DNA from: Butyrivibrio sp.
Lineage (GTDB): Bacteria > Bacillota > Clostridia > Lachnospirales > Lachnospiraceae
Length of the DNA: 50,345 nucleotides
Reading direction: 5' to 3'
NCBI GenBank assembly: GCA_024697425.1
Contig: JAILFT010000076.1
Coordinates: 1 to 50,345, forward strand
A program made the position numbers and the translations under genes. The notes under the pieces were generated by a model. The model was not told the origin of the DNA. It searched no databases and saw only the letters and a list, made by a program, of their open reading frames with translations. Below are positions 10,183 through 17,636 of this stretch, in pieces (position 1 is the stretch's first letter; each line of letters begins with the position of its first letter).

Positions 10183-10222
10183 TAAAAAGAGCCGTCACAG
10201 TTTGTCTGTGGCGGCTTTATTG
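10183..10222. terminator. Bidirectional rho-independent terminator
   Basis: An 11-bp stem (AGCCGTCACAG with CTGTGGCGGCT, one G-U pair) around a five-base loop at 10190-10216. On the plus strand it is followed by a short T-rich run. On the minus strand it is followed by CTTTTTATA, which is stronger. It can end both the MATE transcript (+) and the 143-residue gene read from the right (-). Confidence 0.85.
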
Positions 10223-10308
10223 CTTCATGGCATGCAGCGGAATTGATTGGATACATGCATAGCGATTATTCGCAAATTAGAAATCCTTTGCCTGGGCTAT
10301 CTGTATGA

Positions 10309-10740
10309 TCAGGGTGTAACGTACTTGGACATGATTTCTTTGAGCTGCTGAGCTTCTTCCTCAGAGAGGTTTTCATTGGCGTAATCCAGCATTCCCTGGG
10401 TATCTCCGTTTGAAATGTAGGACTGAACCTCAGGGATGTCCTCAACATTCACGTTGTTGGCGATTATCTCGGTAACTGTATCCATATCTTCATCGGTCAT
10501 GGATTCTGCGATTTCCTTGACTTTTTCATTGTCAGTATTTTCAATGTAAGTATCAAGAGTCTTGCTGACTATGGCCTTGGTAACAGGATTGGCTTTGGAT
10601 GTTTTTGCTGTTTCACCGGTGGTGGCGGAATCCGCATCCTTGGAAATTGACTTCATAATTGAGCCTCTTGCTACTATAAAAATACATCCGATCACCAGGA
10701 CGATTATCAGAGTTATCATAAATGACTTAAGTGCTTTCAT
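10309..10740 (-). CDS. Small membrane-anchored protein of unknown function
   Basis: A 143-residue protein that I do not recognise. One hydrophobic helix (about residues 6-26, FMITLIIVLVIGCIFIVA) with a short basic N-terminus suggests a type II membrane anchor or uncleaved signal. After a Ser/Thr/Lys linker comes an acidic, helix-rich region (about 55-143) with repeated short helices ending in LSEEEAQQLKEIMSKYV. An AAAGGA ribosome site lies about ten bases before the ATG. It diverges from the ComEC-like lipoprotein gene with a 116-base gap, so the two may share a control region. Low Cys content and no catalytic motif are visible; a structural or scaffolding role outside the membrane is a guess. 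Confidence 0.6.
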   Translation of the reverse strand: MKALKSFMITLIIVLVIGCIFIVARGSIMKSISKDADSATTGETAKTSKANPVTKAIVSKTLDTYIENTDNEKVKEIAESMTDEDMDTVTEIIANNVNVEDIPEVQSYISNGDTQGMLDYANENLSEEEAQQLKEIMSKYVTP

Positions 10741-10856
10741 GTCTTTTGAATCCTTTCATATTTTCTTAAAGTTTCTTTTAGGTTGAGGTTATATACTGTT
10801 CCTATAGAAACCCAAAGACCAAATGCATTATATGGCAGTAAAAAGGATATGTCAAA

Positions 10857-11744
10857 ATGAGAAGTAAACAATTTATTATAGGAATAATAGTGATGATGCT
10901 ACTGATAATGCCGGTACTTGGCGGCTGCGGAAGGCAGACAGTTGCTGAGCCGGCAACAGAAGTCACAGGTGATGTTATCGATGCGCAATCCACCGGATCA
11001 GATTCTTCCCTCACCATCACGGCGCTTAAGGGCGGAGCAGCAGACTCTTTTGTCCTGATATCGGAAAACCATGTTGTTGTCATAGACACGGGGCTTGAAA
11101 GCAAGGCCGACAAGCTGGTGGAGTTCCTGAAGAGCCAGGGAGTAAGCAGAATTGATGAGCTCATAATCACCCATTTTGACAAGGATCACGTGGGCGGAGC
11201 GGACCACATCATCAGTGAATTTGAAGTAGGGACGGTTTATGCCACCTACCACTCCAAGGAATCCGACGATGTTACTGAGTATCTTGCCGCGCTGGAATCA
11301 GCGGGACTTTCGGAGACCACGGTGACGCAGGAACTCTCTTTTGAAGCGGACAATGTGATTTACACTATTTATCCGCCGCAGCAGACAAGCTATGCTGACA
11401 GCGAGAGCAACAATTCTTCTCTGGTTGTGAGGGTGAATGTTGGAGAGAATTCCATGCTCTTTGCAGGAGATGCTGAGGCCGCCAGAATAAATGAACTTTT
11501 GGAAACAGCGGGCCTGGAATCTACTATTCTAAAAGTGCCTCATCACGGGCGGCTTGATGCAAATACCGAAGAACTGATTGCTTATATCAATCCGGACTAT
11601 GCCATTATTACCAGCAGCAACTCGGAGCCGGAGGATCAGGAGGTATTGGACATGCTTGCGGCCGGAGGCGTCCAAACATATCTGACCAGGGACGGCAACG
11701 TGACTATAGTGATGGATGATGTTGGAATTACTGTGACACAATGA
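10857..11744 (+). CDS. ComEC-like metallo-beta-lactamase-fold lipoprotein
   Basis: A 295-residue protein with a lipoprotein signal peptide: hydrophobic stretch (residues 6-22) ending in the lipobox LGGC, so the Cys should be lipidated and the enzyme held outside the membrane. The rest is a metallo-beta-lactamase fold: VVIDTG, the metal motif THFDKDHVGG (the HxDxDH variant typical of the ComEC/Rec2 C-terminal domain), a second-site Asp in LFAGDAE and VPHHGR near the end. In ComEC this domain is thought to degrade the non-transported DNA strand; stand-alone lipoprotein versions probably hydrolyse phosphodiesters of nucleic acid or nucleotides outside the cell. No ComEC channel domain and no comEA is visible nearby. 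Start chosen at the ATG preceding the basic signal-peptide N-region. Confidence 0.88.
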   Translation: MRSKQFIIGIIVMMLLIMPVLGGCGRQTVAEPATEVTGDVIDAQSTGSDSSLTITALKGGAADSFVLISENHVVVIDTGLESKADKLVEFLKSQGVSRIDELIITHFDKDHVGGADHIISEFEVGTVYATYHSKESDDVTEYLAALESAGLSETTVTQELSFEADNVIYTIYPPQQTSYADSESNNSSLVVRVNVGENSMLFAGDAEAARINELLETAGLESTILKVPHHGRLDANTEELIAYINPDYAIITSSNSEPEDQEVLDMLAAGGVQTYLTRDGNVTIVMDDVGITVTQ

Positions 11745-11810
11745 GCTACCTTTCATTGGATTGAAACAGGTTTATTCGTCCGATGTTTTATAATGAATAG
11801 CTATTTGTGA

Positions 11811-11866
11811 CTATTTGTGGATTTTGAAGCTATTTGTGGATTTTGCAGCTACTTGCGGATCTTTGT
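11811..11866 (+). repeat. 19-bp direct repeat, about three copies
   Basis: Two nearly identical 19-base units (CTATTTGTGGATTTTGAAG, then the same ending GCAG) at 11811 and 11830 are followed by a degenerate third at 11849 and preceded by a partial unit at 11801. The array lies just after the stop of the lipoprotein gene and is not coding. Confidence 0.85.
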
Positions 11867-11910
11867 GGACTTTTTGCATTGACCTGAGTGCTGCATTTTT
11901 CATGGCAATT

Positions 11911-11967
11911 TGCGGCGGGCTTACAAGATTTCGATGATTTCGATAAGGGTGGTCCGCCGCATTTTTT
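11911..11967 (+). terminator. Terminator-like hairpin with long loop
   Basis: TGCGGCGG (11911-11918) is the perfect complement of CCGCCGCA (11954-11961), followed immediately by six T. The loop of 35 bases is long for a rho-independent terminator. It would end the lipoprotein transcript about 170-220 bases after its stop codon. Confidence 0.55.
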
Positions 11968-12163
11968 ATTTTTGGGAAGTTGAGGCGGAGGAAATCACGA
12001 AATAACGTTTGAAAGGTGCTGCGCGCATACGCGATTGCGTCAACAACATGTTCAAATGGGCTGCTTAGCGATATAACGTTAAGTTTCCGGAGCATTTTAC
12101 CGCCGCAAATGGGCAGAAAAGCCTTTTGTGGCGGAAACGGTCAATCCACCTGAGCTCCACGCT

Positions 12164-12290
12164 GCACCCAGCCATCGTTCCAAGATCTAAATTCACATTT
12201 TCTTCGCCGCACCCGGCCATCGTTCCAAAATCTAAATTCACATTTTCTTCGCCGCACCCAGCCACCGCCCCAAAACTAAATTCACCTTTT
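12164..12290. repeat. 45-bp tandem repeat, almost three copies
   Basis: Units start at 12164, 12209 and 12254 with an exact 45-base period. Each contains GCACCC(A/G)GCCATCGTTCC, then CTAAATTCACATTTTCTTCGCC. The third unit is diverged and truncated. The period is divisible by three and leaves frames open on both strands, but no start signal or family match is visible, so I treat it as non-coding. Confidence 0.9.
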
Positions 12291-12399
12291 ACTCCTCCCG
12301 CCCCGGAAAACCATCCCGCCCGCGCGTTGCAAATAGTGCACTCACGGGCGACTTTTTTTACTTCCAATTTCAAGTTAAAAATAGTAAACTTGTAGTGTT

Positions 12400-13743
12400 A
12401 TGGACTTATTCGAGTATATGCGTGAAAACAATAAAGAGAAGGAATCTCCGCTTGCCGCCAGGATGCGCCCGAAGACCCTCGATGAGGTTGTGGGACAGCA
12501 GCACATCATTGGTAAGGACAAGCTTCTTTATCGTGCCATTTCCGCGGACAAGATAAGCTCCATTATTCTGTATGGCCCGCCCGGGACCGGTAAGACCACT
12601 CTTGCCAAGGTCATCGCCAATACCACAAAGGCGGAGTTCATGCAGCTTAATGCCACAACTTCAGGCAAGAAGGATATGGAGGAAGTGGTATCCAAGGCCA
12701 AGGATAACCTTGGAATGTATGGCAAGAAGACGATTCTTTTTATCGATGAGATACACAGGTTCAACAAGGGGCAGCAGGATTATCTGCTTCCTTTTGTGGA
12801 GGACGGAACTGTGGTACTTATAGGAGCAACCACCGAGAACCCTTACTTTGAGGTGAACGGGGCTCTTATTTCAAGGTCGGTGATATTTGAACTTAAGCCC
12901 TTGAGCACAGATGACATCAAGGTGCTTTTGGAGAGGGCAGTGAACGATACCGAGAGGGGCATGGGAGCCTATAAGGCAGTGCTGGAGCCTGATGCGGAGG
13001 AGTTCCTTGCTGACCTTGCTGACGGTGATGCAAGACATGCTCTAAATGCGATTGAGCTTGGTATTATGACCACACAGCGCAGCGAGGACGGGCTTATCCA
13101 TATCACCAGGGAAGTTGCGCAGGAGTGCATTCAGAAGAAGGTAGCCCGCTATGACAAGGATGGTGATAACCACTACGACACCATCTCTGCTTTCATTAAG
13201 AGCATGAGGGGCTCGGATCCCGATGCTGCGGTCTACTATCTGGCAAGGATGCTCAATGCGGGAGAAGATCCCAAATTTATCGCAAGAAGAATGATGATAT
13301 GTGCCTCTGAGGATGTTGGAAATGCAGATCCCCAGGCGCTTCAAGTGGCTGTGGCTGCTTCTCTGGCAGTGGAGCGGCTGGGCATGCCGGAAGCCAGAAT
13401 CACGCTGGCTCAGGCGGTCACTTATATTGCAACGGCACCAAAGAGCAATGCGGCTTACCTGGCTATAGATGAAGCCATGTCTACAGTCAGAGAAACCGGG
13501 AATCTTCCCATTCCGTCGCACCTTCAGGATGCTCATTACAAGTCGGCGGCCAAGCTTGGCCACGGCATAGGATACAAGTATGCTCACGACTATCCGGATC
13601 ACTACGTGGAGCAGCAGTACGTGCCCTATGAGCTCAACGGCAAGGAATTCTACAGCCCAACCGGCAACGGGTATGAACTCAAGATTCGTGACCACATGAG
13701 ACGCCTTAAGAACCGCGACCGTAAGGATGCGGATGATAAGTGA
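12400..13743 (+). CDS. rarA: Replication-associated recombination protein A (AAA+ ATPase)
   Basis: 447 residues, full length for RarA/MgsA, the clamp-loader-like AAA+ ATPase that acts at stalled replication forks. It begins with the family motif SPLAARMRPKTLDEVVGQ and has Walker A GPPGTGKTT (about residues 59-67), Walker B FIDEIHRF, the sensor/arginine-finger region GATTENPYFEVN and SRS, and the C-terminal tetramerisation part with ASEDVGNADPQAL and PKSNAAYLAI. No Shine-Dalgarno sequence is visible before the ATG at 12400 or before the next in-frame ATG at 12418. The long repeat-bearing gap upstream and the tandem 40-bp units starting at its own stop codon leave it a single-gene unit, apparently without an operon partner. 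Confidence 0.95.
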   Translation: MDLFEYMRENNKEKESPLAARMRPKTLDEVVGQQHIIGKDKLLYRAISADKISSIILYGPPGTGKTTLAKVIANTTKAEFMQLNATTSGKKDMEEVVSKAKDNLGMYGKKTILFIDEIHRFNKGQQDYLLPFVEDGTVVLIGATTENPYFEVNGALISRSVIFELKPLSTDDIKVLLERAVNDTERGMGAYKAVLEPDAEEFLADLADGDARHALNAIELGIMTTQRSEDGLIHITREVAQECIQKKVARYDKDGDNHYDTISAFIKSMRGSDPDAAVYYLARMLNAGEDPKFIARRMMICASEDVGNADPQALQVAVAASLAVERLGMPEARITLAQAVTYIATAPKSNAAYLAIDEAMSTVRETGNLPIPSHLQDAHYKSAAKLGHGIGYKYAHDYPDHYVEQQYVPYELNGKEFYSPTGNGYELKIRDHMRRLKNRDRKDADDK

Positions 13744-13849
13744 TTTTACGCATGCTCCCGCGAGCATACAATGCAATAAGTGACTTTACGCATGCTCCTG
13801 CGAGCATACCGCACAACAATTGACAACACGCGCACTCGCGTGATCTATC
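13738..13849. repeat. 40-bp-period hairpin repeat at the end of rarA
   Basis: A 32-base sequence beginning at the last Lys codon and stop of rarA (13738-13769) recurs at 13778-13809 with two differences. A much-diverged third unit begins at 13818, keeping the 40-base step. Each of the first two contains the inverted repeat ATGCTC-(4)-GAGCAT. The third contains a different inverted repeat, CACGCG-CACT-CGCGTG (13827-13842). The hairpins could act as transcript-end stabilisers, but no T-run follows them. Confidence 0.8.
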
Positions 13850-13884
13850 CATAGATTTAGAAACACCTGATACATGAGGATTTA

Positions 13885-15696
13885 ATGAAAAAGAACTATC
13901 GTAAGATGCATACGGGTAAGAAAGCCCGTCGGAACAGAAGAATAGTGATGCTTTCGGGCATAGCCGCTGTAAGCGCAACGCTTCTGGTGGTTGCCCTCAT
14001 TGTCTGGATGATCGTCACCGGCAGAAGCAATGACGAAGTGGTGACCGCAGACATAGATGAAGCCATATTTGAAGCTTCTCTGGAAGCCGAAGAGGAAAAG
14101 AATTCAGAGTACATCAACGTCAATACCATAAACAGCATTGTTGACGGCGGCAAGACTGTTTCAAACGCTTTGGCAGCGAGGCCGGCCACGGTGGAGATGA
14201 CAGCCGATAACAGAGCTGAGTTTGCAACGATTGACAATTGTCTTATAGTTGATTCCGGCAAGGTTGAGATCTCTGTAAAGTCAGAGGGAATCCCCAAGAG
14301 CGATGACAAGTACTATTACCTTTTTGAGGAACCCACCTACGAGGACGGTATTGTAGAGGGAAGCGAGCCAATTGCCAAAATCTATAAGAGCGATGATACA
14401 TCTTTTAAGGTTGACCTGAACAAAGGGGCTTCCAATTCAAGGCTCTTTTCCAAGTTCCAGGTGGCAGTGAAAGAAAACGATCAGTTCGTCAGCATAAGCC
14501 ACGCCAAGTACATCACAAACCCCGGAGCCTGTGCGGGATACAGCTACGGAGGTATGAGCCATAAGTCCATTAAGGGAATACTTCCCGATCCTTTGAGAAT
14601 CGGAGAATTGGCTGATCTTGGAGTTAACTACTGCACCTACAATATGCCTTTAAGTCACCTTCTTACCACTTCCGGCGGCATAGCCTATTCCTATGGCGGA
14701 GTGACCTATCACTTCAACGCAGGTATAATCAACAATTACGACACACTGTACAAGCGCCTTAACGGCATGGGTATCGATGTGGCGGCCATCATCTTAAATG
14801 ACGCCAGCGTCGGTGCTTTCCCGGAGATAACCCATCCCAATGCCAGGGGCGGTTCAACGGCGCCTTACTATATGTTCAATGCCACCAACGAAGCAGGCGT
14901 CAAGGCTCTTGCAGCGGTGGGAAGTTTCCTTGCCAACAGATATTCGGGCTCAGGTCACGGCAATGTAAGCATGTGGATCATTGCCAACGAGGTCAATGCC
15001 CGTAAGGAATACAACTATATGGCCAAGACCGATGTGGGAACCTATACAGCCGCTTATACCAGGGCTTTCAGGGTGTTCTACAACGCTATCAAATCTCAGA
15101 ATTCGGCAGCAAAGGTTTATATTCCCATTGACCAGCGTTGGACCTATAATACAGAGAAGACCGGAGATTATGACGCCAAGGATGTGCTGGATATTTTTGC
15201 ATCCTCCCTCAAGGACTACGGCGACATAAACTGGGGACTGGCGGCTCATCCATATTCCTTCCCCAACGGAAATACCGCTTTCTGGAATGCTTCCAAGCAT
15301 GTGAACCACACCTATTCAACCCCTATCATTACCATGGACAACATAGAGGTTTTGACGAATTATATGCATGAGCCGGCAATGCTTACCGCAGAGGGAAACA
15401 GAAGATCCATCATCTTAAGTGAGATCGGCTACTCATCAACCTCCGGCGAAGCCCTTCAGGCAGCAGCAATTGCCTATGCCTACGTGAAGATGGAGAAAAA
15501 CGGCAGCATCGATGCCCTTATGCTTTCAAGGCAGACCGATGCGGGAGACGAGATTGCGGCCCTTGGCCTGGCCCTTGGACTTCAGACCACCGGCGGACAG
15601 AAGAAGCACTCATACAACGTATTTAAATATATTGACACAGATAAACGTAGCGAAGTTATTTCTTTTGCCTATAATATAGTAGGAACGACCTTCTAA
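13885..15696 (+). CDS. Membrane-anchored DUF5722 protein, glycoside-hydrolase-like
   Basis: 603 residues. A very basic N-terminus (residues 1-22) and one membrane helix (about 23-46) suggest a type II anchor with the rest outside. Residues 60-190 form a beta-rich domain; the remainder matches what I know of DUF5722, a family with a TIM-barrel glycosidase-like look. Supporting motifs are MWIIANEVNAR (the Asn-Glu pair seen as acid/base in clan A glycosidases), WGLAAHPYSFPN and ILSEIGYSS (a candidate nucleophile Glu). The ribosome site TGAGGA lies just before the ATG. Malic enzyme follows after 21 bases, so they may share a transcript. Enzymatic activity and substrate (a surface or plant polysaccharide) are inference. 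Confidence 0.75.
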   Translation: MKKNYRKMHTGKKARRNRRIVMLSGIAAVSATLLVVALIVWMIVTGRSNDEVVTADIDEAIFEASLEAEEEKNSEYINVNTINSIVDGGKTVSNALAARPATVEMTADNRAEFATIDNCLIVDSGKVEISVKSEGIPKSDDKYYYLFEEPTYEDGIVEGSEPIAKIYKSDDTSFKVDLNKGASNSRLFSKFQVAVKENDQFVSISHAKYITNPGACAGYSYGGMSHKSIKGILPDPLRIGELADLGVNYCTYNMPLSHLLTTSGGIAYSYGGVTYHFNAGIINNYDTLYKRLNGMGIDVAAIILNDASVGAFPEITHPNARGGSTAPYYMFNATNEAGVKALAAVGSFLANRYSGSGHGNVSMWIIANEVNARKEYNYMAKTDVGTYTAAYTRAFRVFYNAIKSQNSAAKVYIPIDQRWTYNTEKTGDYDAKDVLDIFASSLKDYGDINWGLAAHPYSFPNGNTAFWNASKHVNHTYSTPIITMDNIEVLTNYMHEPAMLTAEGNRRSIILSEIGYSSTSGEALQAAAIAYAYVKMEKNGSIDALMLSRQTDAGDEIAALGLALGLQTTGGQKKHSYNVFKYIDTDKRSEVISFAYNIVGTTF

Positions 15697-15717
15697 AACG
15701 AAAGGGGAATACCAAAG

Positions 15718-16884
15718 ATGACAAACGCTGAAAAAGCCCTTAAAATGCACGAAGAGTGGAACGGCAAGCTGGAGATCAGATCCAAGGCCGAGGTAAAGAG
15801 CCGTGAAGATCTGGCAATTGCCTACACACCCGGAGTTGCTGAGCCCTGCAAACTTATTGCTGAAGATAAGGAACTTGCTTACAAGTACACCTTCAAATCC
15901 AACACAATTGCTGTAGTTTCCGATGGAAGCGCCGTTCTGGGCCTTGGAAACATCGGACCATACGCAGCCATGCCTGTTATGGAAGGAAAGGCAGTTCTTT
16001 TCAAGGAATTCGGAGGAGTGAACGCAGTGCCCATCTGCCTTGACACTCAGGACACCGAGGAGATCATTAAGGCTGTGACCTATCTGGCACCGGGCTTTGG
16101 CGGCATTAACCTGGAGGATATTTCAGCTCCCAGGTGCTTTGAGATAGAAGAGCGGTTAAAAGAGATCCTGGATATCCCGGTATTCCACGATGACCAGCAT
16201 GGTACAGCCATCGTGGTACTTGCAGGTATCATCAACGGACTAAAGGTAGTAGGAAAGTCCAAGGAGAACTGCAAGGTAATAGTAAACGGTGCGGGAAGCG
16301 CCGGAATAGCCATTACCAGGCTGCTTCTAAGCTACGGATTCAAGAATGTTACCCTGTGTGATAAGGTGGGAATCCTCAATAAGGACACTGAGGGTCTCAA
16401 CTGGATGCAGAAGAAAATGATGGATGTTACCAACCCTGAGAACCTTTCAGGAAGTCTTGCCGATGCCCTGAAGGGAGCCGACATCTTCGTCGGAGTTTCA
16501 GCTCCCGGAATCGTGACAAAAGAGATGGCTGCCTCCATGAACACAGATGCAATCATGTTCGCCATGGCAAATCCTGTTCCTGAGATCATGCCGGATCTTG
16601 CCAGGGAAGCCGGAGTAAGGGTTATCGGAACCGGAAGGAGCGATTTCCCCAACCAGGTCAACAATGTTCTGGTATTTCCGGGAATATTCAGAGGAGCTCT
16701 TGAAGCAAGAGCAAGACAGATCACAAATGAGATGAAGCTGGCAGCAGCCGAGGCTCTTGCAGGTCTTGTGCCAGACTCTGAGCTTAGTGATGTAAATATC
16801 TTACCTGCGGCCTTTGACCCCAGAGTTGCCGATGTTATCAGCGCAGCGGTTAAGGCCCACGTAGTTGATGGGAGAAACAATTGA
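15718..16884 (+). CDS. Malic enzyme (oxaloacetate-decarboxylating malate dehydrogenase)
   Basis: 388 residues, the usual length of the short bacterial malic enzyme, which converts malate to pyruvate and CO2 with reduction of NAD(P)+. N-terminal malic domain: AIAYTPGVAEPC (catalytic Tyr), GKAVLFKEFGGV (catalytic Lys), the metal-binding ED of NLEDISAPRCFEIEE and HDDQHGTA. The C-terminal NAD-binding domain has VNGAGSAGIA and ends with the FPGIFRGALEA motif. NAD is likelier than NADP because no basic specificity residues follow the GxGxxG region obviously, but this is not decisive. Ribosome site AAAGGGG lies ten bases before the ATG. The DUF4364 gene overlaps its stop by four bases. Confidence 0.95.
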   Translation: MTNAEKALKMHEEWNGKLEIRSKAEVKSREDLAIAYTPGVAEPCKLIAEDKELAYKYTFKSNTIAVVSDGSAVLGLGNIGPYAAMPVMEGKAVLFKEFGGVNAVPICLDTQDTEEIIKAVTYLAPGFGGINLEDISAPRCFEIEERLKEILDIPVFHDDQHGTAIVVLAGIINGLKVVGKSKENCKVIVNGAGSAGIAITRLLLSYGFKNVTLCDKVGILNKDTEGLNWMQKKMMDVTNPENLSGSLADALKGADIFVGVSAPGIVTKEMAASMNTDAIMFAMANPVPEIMPDLAREAGVRVIGTGRSDFPNQVNNVLVFPGIFRGALEARARQITNEMKLAAAEALAGLVPDSELSDVNILPAAFDPRVADVISAAVKAHVVDGRNN

Positions 16885-17396
16885 GTTCAACATATCTAAC
16901 CCTGTACAAAATGATAGTGCTGTACATGCTGAAGCGCTGCCAGGTGCCTCTTAGCAAGTCACAGATTTATGATTTTATCTTAGAAAAAGAGTATACGAAT
17001 TTCCTTACACTCCAGGAAGTGTTCAGTGAACTGGCTTCCTCCGGGCTTATCACGGAGAAGACCATGGCCAACAGAACCTATCTGGAGCTTACCGAGGACG
17101 GGGCCAAGACTCTGGAGTTTTTTGGCAACAGAGTAAACCCCGCTGTTCGGGATCAGATCGACGAGTATCTGAAAGCCAACAATATGAAGCTTATCAATGA
17201 AACTTCTATCAGAGGTGATTACAGGAAGGTTGCCGATAATGATTATGAAGTCAGAATGATAGCCACAGACGGAAATCAGGTACTTATGGATCTTACAATG
17301 TCAGTCCCCACTGAGGAGACGGCTCAGAGTATGCTGGACAGGTGGCAGAACCGCAACCAGGATATCTATAGTTTCCTGGTAAAAGAACTGATGTAA
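16881..17396 (+). CDS. DUF4364 family protein, winged-helix-like
   Basis: 171 residues that I recognise as DUF4364, a Firmicutes family of unknown function. The N-terminal 70-75 residues look like a winged-helix fold: helices around LYKMIVLYMLKRC, QIYDFILEKEY and LQEVFSELASSGLI, then a wing (NRTYLELTEDGAKTL). The C-terminal 90 residues are alpha/beta (DYEVRMIATDGNQVLMDLTMSV). It starts with TTG at 16881, overlapping the malic-enzyme stop (TTGA), with the ribosome site GGGAGA about six bases upstream, so translation is coupled. A transcription-regulator role is plausible from the fold; no target is visible. Confidence 0.85.
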   Translation: MSSTYLTLYKMIVLYMLKRCQVPLSKSQIYDFILEKEYTNFLTLQEVFSELASSGLITEKTMANRTYLELTEDGAKTLEFFGNRVNPAVRDQIDEYLKANNMKLINETSIRGDYRKVADNDYEVRMIATDGNQVLMDLTMSVPTEETAQSMLDRWQNRNQDIYSFLVKELM

Positions 17397-17446
17397 AAAG
17401 AACCGGGAATAAAAGAAACAATCGTAAAGAAATATCACATTAATTC

Positions 17447-17487
17447 AAAAAAGCCCACATCCGGCAGCCCGGACGTCGGCTTTTTCT
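17447..17487. terminator. Bidirectional terminator between DUF4364 and tRNA-Thr
   Basis: An A6-GCC...GGC-T5 hairpin: a 12-position stem (10 pairs) plus A-T extension around loop CAGC. T-runs follow on both strands, so it can end both the plus-strand malic enzyme/DUF4364 transcript and the minus-strand tRNA. Confidence 0.9.
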
Positions 17488-17498
17488 ACTTGGGGAAA

Positions 17499-17571
17499 AG
17501 CTGCTGACGAGAATCGAACTCGTGACCTCCGCACTACCAATGCGACGCACTACCGACTGTGCTACAACAGC
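17499..17571 (-). tRNA. tRNA-Thr (anticodon GGU)
   Basis: A 73-base cloverleaf on the minus strand. The acceptor stem GCTGTTG pairs with CAGCAGC with one G-U. The D arm has GGTAG, the anticodon stem TCGCA/TGCGG encloses loop TTGGTAG with anticodon GGT (reads ACC/ACU), and the T arm is ACGAG-TTCGATT-CTCGT. The 3' CCA is not encoded; the discriminator base is U. A consensus promoter lies at 17605-17633. Confidence 0.96.
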
Positions 17572-17604
17572 TTGTTCTGCCTTTTTGGGCAGTCAACAGA
17601 TTGT

Positions 17605-17633
17605 ATCATACCACTCTTGTAAATGGTTGTCAA
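17605..17633 (-). promoter_or_regulatory. Sigma-A promoter of tRNA-Thr
   Basis: Reading the minus strand: TTGACA, 17 bases, TATGAT, ending about 34 bases before the tRNA 5' end. It sits between the tRNA and the stop of the SGNH hydrolase gene, so the tRNA has its own promoter. Confidence 0.88.
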
Positions 17634-17636
17634 CGT

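Larger units (their letters stand above)
11745..12399. other. 655-base gene-free interval with repeats and one hairpin
   Basis: I see no credible gene here. The short open frames on both strands (60-100 codons) have Pro/Arg/Cys-rich or repeat-derived translations and no ribosome sites. The interval holds a 19-bp direct repeat (11811-11866), a terminator-like hairpin (11911-11967), three 45-bp tandem units (12164-12290) and the promoter region of rarA. Confidence 0.7.

Noticed and set aside
12164..12290. CRISPR-like array
   Set aside because: The copies are directly contiguous with no variable spacers, and no cas genes are in the window.
12065..12395. Overlapping open frames of 102 (-) and 89 (+) codons upstream of rarA
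   Set aside because: Their length comes from the 45-bp tandem repeat, whose period is a multiple of three. No ribosome site, and the composition is unlike real proteins.
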